This document shows positions 11,520 through 21,750 of a stretch of DNA of 64,000 bases, piece after piece. The notes beneath the pieces were generated by a model that was not told where the DNA came from, did not search any database, and saw nothing but the letters and a program-made list of their open reading frames with translations. How positions within the stretch are numbered: the first letter of the stretch is position 1; every line of letters begins with the position of its first letter. This DNA is from Craterostigma plantagineum (Eukaryota > Streptophyta > Magnoliopsida > Lamiales > Linderniaceae), in the NCBI GenBank assembly GCA_027422505.1, contig JAPQWV010001624.1, forward strand, positions 1 to 64,000. Direction: 5' to 3'. The position numbers and the translations under genes were made by a program.

Positions 11520-12414
11520 TTTAATCTCTGAGAGCATCCCAATGTCATTTCCTATCAAAAGGATATCATCTACGTACAATACTAGAAACGACACCTTACT
11601 CGCACTGGCCTTTCTGTAAACACAGGGCTCATCTTCATTCTTTATGAATCCGTAGTTCTTAACTACTCATCGAACCAAATATTCTAACTCCTTGAAGCCT
11701 GTTTCAACCCAATAAATGGACCGATTCAGTGCACACTTTTCGAGCATCTGCTTCTGACGTAAAACCCTTGGGCTGCTCCATATAGATTTCCTCCTGGAGG
11801 AATCCATTCAGGAAAGCGGTCTTTACGTCCATCTGCCAGATCTCATAGTCGTAGTGTGCTGCTATCGCAAGCATGATTCGAATGGACTTTATCATTGCGA
11901 CAGGTGAGAAGGTTTCCTCATAGTCAATTCCCTCTTTCTGAGTATACCCTTTCGCTACAAGCCTAGCTTTGTACGCCTGCACCTGTCCATCAGATCCAAT
12001 CTTTTTCTTGTAGATCCATTTATTGCCAATTGGTCTAAAACCATTAGGCAGGTCTACAAGAGTCCAAACCTTGTTTGTGTGCATCGAGTCCATTTCAGCC
12101 TGAATAGCCTCAAGCCACTTGAGGGAGTCCGTACCAGCAATTGTCTGGTCGTAGGTGACGGTATCGTCCCCGACGCATCCCTCAGTCGCAGCATCCCCAT
12201 GCTCAACGTGTACCATACCATATCTCTCAGGCATATTAGATATCCTACTTGACCTACGCAATTGCGGCTGAGCCAGGTTTTCTGGAACGTCATCCAACGA
12301 CTCTGGAATAGGAGTCGATTCGTCCTCTAACTCTCTTAGAGTTATTTCTCGTCCTTTACCGCCTTCGCCTACGAATTCTTCCTCCAAGAAAGTAGCGCGT
12401 AAAGCGACGAACAC
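11520..12414 (-). pseudogene. Copia-B reverse transcriptase
   Basis: Frame 12414-11704 covers the linker (RRSSRISNMPERYG) and RT fingers/palm (EMDSMHTNKVWTLVDLP, then KWIYKKKIG, GYTQKEGIDYEETFSPVA and WQMDVKTAFLNGFLQEEIYM). The frame then breaks near 11704; a shortened stretch follows, and the catalytic box LYVDDILLIG is at about 11551-11583. The sequence between KVC and YVDD is shorter than in related copia elements, so there is an internal deletion as well as a frameshift. The enzyme copies element RNA into DNA; this copy cannot make a whole RT. Confidence 0.85.
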
Positions 12415-12441
12415 CCAGTGTTCATCTGGGACGAAGAAGCA

Positions 12442-13218
12442 TTACCCCATTGAGTCCTCGGGATATCCGACAAATCTTGCCATTAATGATCTTGATTCAA
12501 GCTTGTCTGCCATCAATTTTTTCACAAAGGCGGGGCAACCCCAGACCCTGATGTGATTCAGACTCGCCTTACGATTATGCCAAGCCTCGTAAGGAATCTT
12601 GTCGGTAGAGCGGGTAGGTATCCTTTTAAGGATATAGGCCGCTGTTTCTAAGGCATATCCCCACAACGAAATGGGGAGATCTGTGTAACTCATCATCGAC
12701 CGAACCATATCTAAAAGCGTTCGTTTCCGTTTGGCCACGCCATTCAATTGCGGCGTGCCTGGCAGGGAAAACTATATGATGATGCCATTTTCTCTAAGAA
12801 ATGCATCAAACTCAAGGCTCATATATTCACCGCCTGGATCTGACCGAACGGCTTTAGTGAACTTGCCAGTTTGCTTCTCCACTAATGCTTTATACTCTTT
12901 GAACATTTCAAGAGCTTCGGACTTTCGTCTCATCAAAGAGACATTCCCGTAGCGGGAGAAATCGTCCGTGAACGTTATGAAGTAGCGGCAATTACCTCGG
13001 GCCGTTACTTTAAATGGTTCGCATACGTCAGTCTGGATCAAACCCAACACTTCCGTGGCCCTAGTGAAAGTCCCTGTGAAGGGCGACTTGGTCATTTTCC
13101 CTAAGATGCAAGACTGATAGGTAGAAATCGGGCCTGTTCGCACTATGCTAATCAGACCGTCCTTTTCCATCTGTTTAATCTTCGCTTCTGCTGCATGACC
13201 TAGTCGTAAGTGCCACAT
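12442..13218 (-). pseudogene. Copia-B GAG-pre-integrase and integrase
   Basis: The frame 13218-12772 begins with the GAG-pre-integrase motif MWHLRLGHAAEAKIKQM and continues into the integrase core (LIQTDVCEPF, FTDDFSRY, AVRSDPGGEYMSLEF), giving two catalytic Asp residues. A break at about 12750-12772 leads to 12747-12442 (NGVAKRKRTLLDMVRSMM, then WGYALETAAYILKRIP). At the position of the third catalytic residue, normally Glu before the RRNRT-like stretch, the sequence reads Lys (GVAK). That alone would inactivate strand transfer, in addition to the frame break. Confidence 0.87.
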
Positions 13219-13308
13219 GTATCGATCGTTCGACCCAGTCGATGATTTGGTGTTTGCATTTACAGCTTTTCACATTGTCTTTTAAGTTGACGTAATATAA
13301 ACCATTTA

Positions 13309-14037
13309 TTAACGTCGCACTTCCAACTTTTTTTCATTTCTAAAATAAATATGGCAAACATTATCAATGAATCGAAATTCATAACCCAGTCTTCTCAAAA
13401 CAGGAATCGAAATAATGTTTTTAAGCCCCTTGGGTAAAACCAAAACGTCGGAAAGTTCTAAACAATGTAATGACGATAAGACTAAGGTCTTCGATCCCAT
13501 GTATGTAGCTGGTACACTATGTCTACTACCTACGTTGATCAAGACCTCGCCAGCTCGAAGCTTCCTACTTCGTTCTAGACCTTGGTTCAAAACACAAATG
13601 TAGGAACTAGCCCCTGAGTCAAGTATCCACAAAGTAGAATACCCAGAACAATTAGCTTCAGAAACTAATTGTTTTCCTGAGGCATCAGACGCCTCCAGCT
13701 TCGGACATTCACGCTTCCAATGGCCCAGCTGCTGGCAAAGGAGGCACTTATCCGTTGGCTTTGCACCCGACCTTTCGACCTTGGTGGTCGTCGTCTTCTT
13801 GTCGAATCTACCCTTGGTCATGCCTGTCTTGTTCGACTTATTCTTCGATCCCTTGGACGTAGAAGTCGCAACAAGCATGTAGACGTGCACCTTCGCTGAA
13901 TCTTCAACCCACTTATCGTGGAGTACAATCTCCTCATTAGTGGATTCAGTTGTGGGCAATTTTGGCTCCTTAATGTCCAAGACATAATACAGTTTTGCTA
14001 ATTTGAGGACGATCCTCAAATTTCTGAGCCAGTCTAC
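13309..14037 (-). pseudogene. Copia-B gag (main part) with protease
   Basis: An open frame of 236 residues continues across the junction with the inserted gypsy element; the N-terminal 20 or so codons lie at 21689-21750. Seen in order: a basic Lys/Thr-rich stretch (SKGSKNKSNKTGMTKGRFDK), a CCHC zinc knuckle CLLCQQLGHWKREC that binds RNA, and the aspartic protease motif LDSGASSYIC with downstream NVGSRHSVPA-like sequence. The gag region before the knuckle is shorter than usual for copia, suggesting an internal deletion near VHVYMLVATS. The frame is lost before integrase (13218-13309). Confidence 0.82.
14033..14037. repeat. Gypsy left TSD (tctac)
   Basis: The 5 bases directly before the gypsy 5' LTR are repeated at 21689-21693 directly after the 3' LTR. 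The duplicated bases encode the Val-Asp of the Copia-B gag on the minus strand, and removing the insertion plus one copy leaves gag in frame. Confidence 0.92.
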
Positions 14038-15585
14038 TGCTAAACGTATCGTAGTACGTTTATCATAGTATTTAATTGGCTCATAATAGAGTATTCGTAG
14101 TCATTTTATGCACTTATTAACCCTATTTCTGCTTGTTTTGGTATTAGAAGGCTTTAGGACAAGTTTCGGGCGAAAAGGAGCGAAAACGAGGCAAAACGGC
14201 GCGAAAACGATGAAAACTGGTGAAGGTCACGGCCGTGACACATAGTGCACCTGGCCGTGACACTTGGCAGAGAGTAAGACGAAGATGGTCACGGCCGTGA
14301 CACTTCTTGCACCAGGTCGTGACCCATAGCAGCACCAGCATTAGAAAATTCATATCTCTCAATCCAGAGCTTGGATTGAGAATTCCTTTGATCAGAATCA
14401 AGATTGGCGAGTCTTCTATCTATGGTTAACATTTCTGGTCAATCGGACATCGTTTACCCCTCTATCCGAGAGAAATACGAAACTACCGCAAAGCAGTTGA
14501 GGGGGTCACGGCCGTGACACTACTGCACCAGGCCGTGACGAACGGCAGTGAGCTCATTTTTTGCCCCGAGAGTGTCACGACCGTGACCTATCTTGTCCCA
14601 GGCCGTGACCGTGTCGAATTTCCCTATAAAAGCCCGATTTCGATCCAGAAAAGGGGGATTCTCACCAGATATCAACCCTAACTCATAAGAGACGAATTAC
14701 AGACGCCAGAAACGCATCATTCAATTGGAGAAGCGCGAGAGACGGATCAACGACGCAATCACGCCAAATTGAACGCAGAACGAAGATTCATCCGTGCCAC
14801 CATCCCTGATCATCAGTATTCGAGATCATGAATTCTTCTTCTTCGTTTCTTATTTCTTTCGTTGTTTTTCCGTCAATTATGCGTAGCTAAATCCCCTATG
14901 TGTTTGGGATTAGATGAACGCTAGGATATTTCGTAATTAAGACATATGTTTAATCGTGACTCGTGTTTATGACTTTTTATCTGTCTATGAAATTGTTTCG
15001 TCGCTTTAATATGTCTATGTGTTAAAGTGATCGTGTGGAAAATCGTTTAGGGCGACAGCTAAACAACGATTAGGCCATTCGTAGAAGATAGGATTCGAGT
15101 ATAGGGCGAAAGCAAATACTCGATCCTCGCCTTTAGTAATTACTGAACCTTCGATCCCCGCGAGCGTTTAGGGCGACATCAAACTCGTGAGCGGGTTGGA
15201 AATTACTGCGATCTAGTCAGAATCACGTAGGAGCGAGAATTCATTGTCTTAATCGATAGTACCTAGCTGGATTTGAATCCCGAGCACATCTCTATTATCT
15301 GAAAGTTTTCACCAGTTTAGGCGTATCCTTTTAGTCTCTCATTGATTTAGGAGTAATCTGTTAGGATAGTCCGTAACACCACCGGCGTATTATATTTAGG
15401 CTAAATATCGAGTCGATAGGTCACTACTAGTACTTAATTTATTCCTTGTGTTCGATACTCGTCTACTCACTTTACTGCACTACACACGATAGGTCCACTG
15501 CCTATCGCACGTCGGTGATAGTAATTAGGTATTCATTTTAATTATTACTTGTCGCACTTTTCATTCACACACCACGTGTCGATCA
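14038..15585 (+). repeat. Gypsy 5' LTR
   Basis: 1548 bp, from tgctaaacg (first bases of the 3' LTR are tgataaacg) to gtgtcgatca. U3 contains four pairs of imperfect repeats built on the palindrome GTCACGGCCGTGAC (about 14223-14330 and 14505-14615). A TATA box CTATAAAAG is at 14634-14642, so transcription should start near 14665-14670. The LTR differs from the 3' LTR by scattered substitutions and short indels in the stretches sampled. Confidence 0.93.
14220..14615 (+). promoter_or_regulatory. Palindromic GTCACGGCCGTGAC repeat array in gypsy U3
   Basis: Four units, each a palindromic GTCACGGCCGTGAC (third or fourth base sometimes changed) followed about 15-20 bases later by a half site of the type (C/A)GGCCGTGAC. 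They start near 14226, 14286, 14506 and 14571, all upstream of the TATA box at 14634. The same array recurs in the 3' LTR (about 20335-20720) and in the right arm (60495-60875). Position and symmetry suggest binding sites for a dimeric transcription factor or an enhancer; the factor is unknown. CG and CHG sites inside would also be methylation targets. Confidence 0.5.
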
Positions 15586-15591
15586 AGTTTT

Positions 15592-15609
15592 TGGCGCCAT
15601 TGCCGGGGA
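15592..15609 (+). promoter_or_regulatory. Gypsy primer-binding site
   Basis: TGGCGCCATTGCCGGGGA lies six bases after the end of the 5' LTR. It is one base away from the TGGCGCCGTTGCCGGGGA site typical of Athila/Tat-type plant gypsy elements, usually assigned to tRNA-Asp. Confidence 0.85.
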
Positions 15610-15776
15610 ATAAATTGATATTAGGAACACCGTAGTTCGGTAATTTAGCCATTTTTATTTGAAGTTTTCCTTTTCTTTTCTTTATTACTGTTGGCGTTAT
15701 TTGTTCTTCTAGTTATTGTTATTTTCGTTATTTCTTTTACGAGTCGATTTCTTTTAGTCCAGATACAGAAGTAGAC

Positions 15777-17746
15777 ATGGCGGACCATAGAGTACCCGTC
15801 CACGACGAAGAGCCATCACTACAGGATCTCCTCAGGAATGACGCGCTAGGCAGTACTGAGTCGGCGATTGTCATCCCGCCGATCGAGAACAACAATTTCG
15901 AGCTGAAGCACTCTTGGCTTCAGATGATCTTCTAGACAGTCCAGTTTGAGGGCAATCCCGATGACGATCCCTACTCCCATCTGAAGGCTTTTCTGACGGT
16001 GACTGACACCATCAAGATCAACGGGGTCTCGGGCGATGCAATTAACTTGATGTTGTTCCCGTTCTCCCTGAAGTTCAGAGCGAAGGACTGGCTGGAGATG
16101 TTGCCACCTCGCTCAATCACTACATGGGAGGAGCTGCGAGCCGCGTTTATCGGCCACTATTTCCCGCTGACGAAGGTGGTAAGGTTAAAGACAGAGATCT
16201 CCCTATTCCATTAGAAGGACTCAGAAAACCTCTACGAGGTGTGGGAGCAATATAAGGCGCTACTGAAGAGGTGCCCGCAGCACGGGATGTCGAAGGAAGC
16301 CCAGATCAACCGATTTCACGAGGGGCTCAATGACCAGACTGTCCATATGCTAGACGGAGCCGCAGGAGGAGGACTCGTGAAGCTCAATGCTACCGACACT
16401 TGGAATCTGATCGAGGATTACTCGAGGAACAGCTTCATGAGGGGCAATACCAGGATGAAGACACCTGGTGTGTTCGGAGTGAGCGAGGAGACGGCCACTA
16501 ACGCTAAAATCGAGGCACTTTAGCAACAAATCGCGCGACGAACTCCCAGTTGCAGACGGTGATTGGCGCATTACTTCCCAAGTCCGGGCAAACTCAGCCC
16601 GTGAACGCCGTGGCCACCATCGCATCGACGCAGCACACGTCTTACGTGCCATTGTGCGAAATTTGTGGCGCAGCCCACGAGACATCAGAATGCCAACTTG
16701 GGCAGCCGCTGGAGCACGTAGACTATATGGGCAATTACCAAGGTGGCCAGCGAAGCTTCCAGCCTCGGGCACATCCAAACCCGACGTACGGGAATCAGAA
16801 CCATCAGGGCCAAGGACTGTCAGGATTTTAGCCCCGACCGTCCGGATTTCAAAATGGGCCACCACGACAGTACCAGAACGCGCCCGCAGGAGGATCCGAC
16901 GACATGAGGGAGATGAAGGATATGATGAAGGCACTTCTCACGAATTTCAGTAGCACCACCGCAGCCCACGAAAGCCGAATGACGAAGATGGAGGAGTACA
17001 TGGAGGCAAACGACTTGCGTGCTCAGAATACAGATGCCTCGATCAAGAGGTTGGAGCAGCAAGTGGGGCAATTAGCAAAGCAAATGGCGGGGCGAAATCA
17101 AGGACCACTCCCGAGCTACACCGAGACAAACCCCAAGGAGTATTGCAATGCGGTAACCCTGAGGAGCGGGAGAGGATTACAAGAAGCTCCCACCAAGCAG
17201 AATTTAAAGGAGAAAGTTAATTTCGAGGGCCACGACGAGCCAGAAGTGGAGGAAAGCAAGGGCGACAGAGTCGAGAAGGTCAAGGATGACGAGAGAAAGA
17301 CGCGACCATTCGTGAAGCCGTATCAACCAAAGATCCCATACCCAACTCGGTTGAGGGGAGCTACACCTGAAAAAGAGAATGTTCAACCTAAAAAGGAGGA
17401 GGCTGCACCCGAAATAGAAAAAGCGAGGGAGAATGAGCGGCGACCAGTGATGCCGTACCAGACGAAGATTCCCTATCCAGCACAGTTGAAGAAGGACAAA
17501 GACGAGGCGCTAATTGGCAGATTTATCGGTATGTGCAAAGAATTACATATTAACTTACCGTTTATTGAAGCTATTGTGCAGATGCCCAGTTTCGTTAAGT
17601 TCCTGATGGACTTGCTGACGAATCGACGGAATCTCGAACGTCTCCACGGTATACCTACGAGGAGAGTGCTCAGCGATACTCCAGAGCAAGATACCGAAAA
17701 AGCTCAAGGACCCAGGGAGTTTTACTATTCCTTGTTTGATAGGTGA
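15777..17746 (+). pseudogene. Gypsy gag (Athila-like capsid)
   Basis: The start is ATG 15777 (MADHRVPVHDEEPS), the first in-frame ATG after the leader. Capsid-type retrotransposon gag follows (FEGNPDDDPYSHLKAFL, then FPFSLKFRAKDWLEMLP and YEVWEQYKALLKRCPQHG), next an AAGG-containing loop and a linker. A Cys-rich CEICGAAHETSEC segment at about 16655-16695 stands where a knuckle would be, and a coiled-coil-like stretch lies at 16904-17090. Near the C-terminus is a duplicated PYQxKIPYPxxL unit (17320-17360 and 17452-17492), then HINLPFIEAIVQMPSFVKFL. Four stop codons at about 15934, 16213, 16521 and 16831 are all TAG where relatives have Gln. There are frameshifts at about 16530 and 17700. It would package element RNA in particles. 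Confidence 0.85.
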
Positions 17747-18500
17747 TTTAGTTGTTGGCATGCTTTAGCTGATCTAGGTGCTAGTATAAATTTAATGCCG
17801 TACTCCATGTTTAAGCGTTTAGAATTAGGTGAACCACGACCCACTAGAATGAGTATTCAACTGGCCGATAGATCATTAAAATACCCTCTAGGTGTTATCG
17901 AAGATGTTCTAGTTAAGGTCAATAAGTTCGTTGTCCCTGCTGATTTTCTGATCTTAGACATGGACGAGGATGAAAATGTTCCATTAATTCTAGGTAGACC
18001 ATTCTTAGCTACATGCGAGACCATGATAGATGTTAGGAATGGAACATTAACCTTGACAGTAGACGGCGAAAAAGTTATATTCAATATGGCTGATTCGATG
18101 AAAAAGAGCAACGAGCAAGATGATAAATGCTATTTCTTAGATGTCTTTGAGCGCGATTTTCTCTTTTCTGTGCAAGGTCTGTCACAGGTCAGCAAGCATG
18201 ATAGGCACACAATTATGGAAATCGATAAGTGTGGGGAGGAGATCGACGAACCCATCATAACCATCGACGAGAGCAGCAAAGAAGTTAAGGACAAGAGCCC
18301 AGTCGAGGAGCGAACGCCACTAGAGTTGAAATCGCTGCCCGACGAAAGGAGACACCGCCAAGGTATGGATGTAGGCGAGGAAAACTTAAGCAGAAAAGAG
18401 ATGCTGTACCTCGACTTCCAGCCACCTAAGCGAAGAAAGCACGTCCGGCTAAAGACGGTAAAGGAAGCGCTTCTTGGGAGGCAACCCAGGTTTTATCTAT
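17747..18500 (+). pseudogene. Gypsy aspartic protease and C-terminal tail
   Basis: The retropepsin-like domain opens with ADLGASINLMPYSMF (active-site D-L-G-A-S, 17771 onward), followed by SIQLADRSLKYPLGVIEDV, LILDMDEDENVPLILGRPFL and a second-strand region. It would cut the gag precursor as a dimer. The tail to about 18500 is acidic and basic by turns (EEIDEPIITIDESSKE) and ends in a conserved-looking EALLGRQPRF motif; beyond it the open frame runs into AT-rich, hydrophobic codons that look accidental. A one-base frameshift just upstream separates it from gag. The right arm has the same domain at 62629-63390. Confidence 0.8.
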
Positions 18501-20149
18501 CTAGTATTTTTTATTATGCCTATTATTATTACAATTCATGTTTTTCTGTTACGTTTAGTTTTCCTTTTAGTCATGTCAGGCATCACGAGTCACGATATGA
18601 CAACCATCACGCGTCTAGTCACGACCACGTCAATATTTTCCGTCAGGGAAGTTTCGTTCTCTTACACCTACTTTTCCCTTTCGTTTATTCAATTTTTACG
18701 TTGAGGACAACGTACGGCTTAAGTGTGGGGAGGGGAATTTAGGTTGAGAATGTACGTGAAATTTTTTTTATGTCGTGTCCGTGAGAATGTGCGTGAAATT
18801 TTTTTATGACGTGTCCGTGAGCTATCAATTTTGTTAGAAAGGCATGAATTATTAAAATCAGGCATGATTGTTTGCGTTTATCTCGAGTTGGTTTGCATGT
18901 TATGAAATCCTTGTGAGCAATTAGGATATGCATGACTGATTGAATCATGTTTGCCTGAATAGATATAGCACTGTTTTGAGAGATTCGTACACATAACCCT
19001 GTTTCATGTGAGAGTTTGAGCCTGACGAGCTTATGCTCATTTTTCTTGGTTGTGTGACGTTCCTAGTCTACATCTCTCTAGAACTTGCCTGTCTGATGCG
19101 TGTTGAAACTGGTTTTGGTGTGTTAGTGTGAAGATGATGAGGGCATTAGGAATTAAGTCCAGAGCCAAAATTCCCCACCATGACTAACCCCACTAGTTAG
19201 CCACTTTGAGCCTGAGCCTATTCGTTGCTTACCTCGTATGATATGAAATGCCCTTGACCCATATAAGCCTCCAGAGATTATATGAACCCAAATTCATTAG
19301 AATAGAGCAGAAGTCGAACTTGAGAGTTACTATTTCAGTGTATGATTTGATGTTCTTCTCTGCTATTCGTGATATGACTCGCCCCTGACTTGACCGTTTT
19401 CTGAAATGACCTGATCCCTTTCATAAGCATGCCCATAAACCTTTTGGCAAGATATAGGTTTTGGTAATAAGTATCCCTAGGTACACGGCATTAGCTGTGA
19501 CGATGTATTCTTTGCGACAAAAACCGAACCTTGATGTTTTAGGGAATAAGGGCAGTACACTAGAGCGTAATTAAGGGGAAAGGGCAGAAAATGAAAGGGA
19601 ACTGAGTTGACAGGGGTCGGGCAGAAAAGTCTAGGATTTCGTAGCGAGAATGTTGAGTCTTATGTTGGGGCATGTGACTATCAATTTGATCATGCTATAT
19701 TCTTTGAATTTTCGCTTATGTGTCCTAGCTTTAAGATTACGTGTTCAATATCTATGCTTGTCAAGTCATTATTATTTGACCCGAGAAGACCCAAGAAGAT
19801 CCTCAGATTTATGCTTGCCACTTTAAGTAGTAGATATGCGATTAGCTTGCAAGCCTATGGTAGGGGTCGGACTAGTGCACGATTTGAGTGATTCACTATA
19901 TGTTAACCTATACACTGAGTGATTTGAGCGAATCCCTGTGAGGTATAGTCTCGATTGGCAGTGCAAAGGAAGTTTAGGTCAACAAGTGCAAGTCATTAGT
20001 GCGATGTCCATGATTGTTTGCTTGATTCCGTTTTGTGCTTTCTAGCTTTGTTGATAAATTGCGAACAATCGTGCCGTTATCTTGATCTGATGCCTTTTCT
20101 GACTTCTAATTTACTTGAGGACAAGCAAATGCTTAAGTGTGGGGAGCTT
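18500..20149 (+). other. Gypsy non-coding 3' region with duplicated polypurine tract
   Basis: About 1.65 kb with no pol motifs in any frame. The motif TTGAGGACAA...GCTTAAGTGTGGGGAG occurs twice: at about 18699-18733, just after the protease ORF, and at 20115-20147, directly before the 3' LTR. The second is the expected polypurine tract; the first could be a central tract or mark a former LTR border. A 38-bp tandem duplication with the core tgtccgtgagaatgt is at about 18745-18820. Confidence 0.6.
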
Positions 20150-21688
20150 TGATAAACGTATCGTAGTACGTTTATCATAGTATTTAATTGGCTCATAATA
20201 GAGTTTTCGTAGTCATTTTATGCACTTATTAACCCTATTTCTGCTTGTTTTGGTATTATAAGGCTTTAGGACAAGTTTCGGGCGAAAAGGAGCGAAAACG
20301 AGGCAAAACGGCACGAAAACGATGAAAACTGGTGAAGGTCACGGCCGTGACACATAGTGCACCTGGCCCTGACACTTGGCAGAGAGTTAGACTGAAGATG
20401 GTCACGGCCGTGACACTTGCACCAGGCCGTGACCCATAGCAGCAGCATTAGAAAATTCATATCTCTCAATCCAGACCTTGGATTGAGAATTCGTTTGGTC
20501 AGAATCAAGATTGGCGAGTCTTCTATCTATGGTTAAAATTTCATGTCAATCGGACATCGTTTACCCCTCCATCTGAGAGAAATACGAAACTGCTGCAAAG
20601 CTGTTGAGGGGGTCACGGCCGTGACACTACTGCACCAGGCCGTGACGAACGGTAGTGAGCTCATTTTTTGCCCCGAGAGTGTCACGGCCGTGACCTATCT
20701 TGTCCCAGGCCGTGACCGTGTCAAATTTCACTATAAAAGCCCGATTTCGATCCCGAAAAGGGGGATTCTCACCAGATATCAACCCTAACTCATAAGAGAC
20801 GAATTACAGACGCCAGAAACGCATAATTCCATTGGAGAAGCGCGAGAGACGGATCAACGATGCAATCACGCCAAATTGAATGCAGAACGAAGATTCATCC
20901 GTGCCACCATCCCGATCATCAGTATTCGAGATCATGAATTCCTCTTCTTCGTTTCTTATTTCTTTCGTTGTTTCCCGTCAATTATGCGTAGCTAAATCCC
21001 CTATGTGTTTGGGATTAGATGAACGCTAGGATATTTCGTAATTAAGACATGTTTAATCGTGACTCGTGTTTATGACTTTTTATCTGTCTATGAAATTGTT
21101 TCGTCGCTTTAATATGTCTATCTGTTAAAGTGATCGTGTGGAAAATCGTTTACGGCGACAGCTAAACAACGATTAGGCCATTCGTAGAAGATAGGATTCG
21201 AGTATAGGGCGAAAGCAAATACTCGATCCTCGCCTTTAGTAATTACTGAACCTTAGATCCCCACGAGCATTTAGGGCGACAGCAAACTCGTGAGCGGGTT
21301 GGAAATTACTGCGTTCTAGTCAGAATCACGTAGGAGCGAGAATTCATTGTCTTAATCGATAGTACCTAGCCGGATTCGAATCCCGAGCACATCTCTATTA
21401 TCTGAAAGTTTTCACCAGTTTAGGCGTATTCTTTTAGTCTCTCATTGATTTAGGAGTAATCTGTTAGGATAGTCCGTAACACCACCGGCGTATTTTATTT
21501 AGGCTAAATATCGAGTCGATAGGTCACTACTAGTACTTGATTTATTCCTTGTGTTCGATACTCGTCTACTCACTTTACTGCACTACACACGATAGGTCCA
21601 CTGCCTATCGCACGTCGGTGATAGTAATTAGGTATTCGTTTTAATTATTACTTGTCGCACTTTTCATTCACACACCACGTGTCGATCA
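20150..21688 (+). repeat. Gypsy 3' LTR
   Basis: 1539 bp, TGATAAACG to GTGTCGATCA, followed by the TSD tctac (21689-21693). It contains the same palindromic repeat array, a TATA box CTATAAAAG at 20731-20739, and at its left end a perfect 10-bp inverted repeat GATAAACGTA/TACGTTTATC with a 6-base loop. Nearly identical to 59523-61061 in the right arm, and more different from its own 5' LTR. Confidence 0.93.
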
Positions 21689-21750
21689 TCTACATAGTTC
21701 AGTCCCACCAAACAATGTTTCTCCAAGAGTGTAATTAATGGGTTTGTCAT
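21689..21750 (-). pseudogene. Copia-B gag N-terminus (severed from the rest)
   Basis: The first 20 or so codons of gag (MTNPLITLLEKHCLVGLNY) start at 21750 on the minus strand and end in the TSD of the gypsy insertion. The remainder of gag continues at 14037. This is direct proof that the gypsy element landed in this ORF. The same fragment is at 59461-59522 in the right arm. Confidence 0.88.

Larger units (their letters stand above)
14038..21688 (+). mobile_element. Non-autonomous Athila-like Ty3/gypsy element (gag-protease only)
   Basis: A complete 7.65-kb element with LTRs 14038-15585 and 20150-21688, TSD tctac on both sides, primer site at 15592-15609 and a purine tract before the 3' LTR. 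The only coding region is gag followed by an aspartic protease domain (15777-18500). No reverse transcriptase, RNase H or integrase motif appears between 18500 and 20149, so it must rely on enzymes of another gypsy element, like the TR-GAG class. The gag and DLGASINLMP protease are of the Athila/Tat branch. It is inserted in the gag of Copia-B. A second, partly deleted copy of the same insertion lies at 59523 onward in the right arm. Confidence 0.9.

Noticed and set aside
14220..14615. CRISPR array
   Set aside because: The repeats are imperfect, unequal in spacing, lie inside an LTR of a plant retrotransposon and have no cas genes.
18500..18742. C-terminal extension of the gypsy protease frame (YYAYYYYNSCF...)
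   Set aside because: AT-driven codons; the right-arm copy leaves the frame there by a one-base shift, and the protein-like sequence ends at LLGRQPRF.
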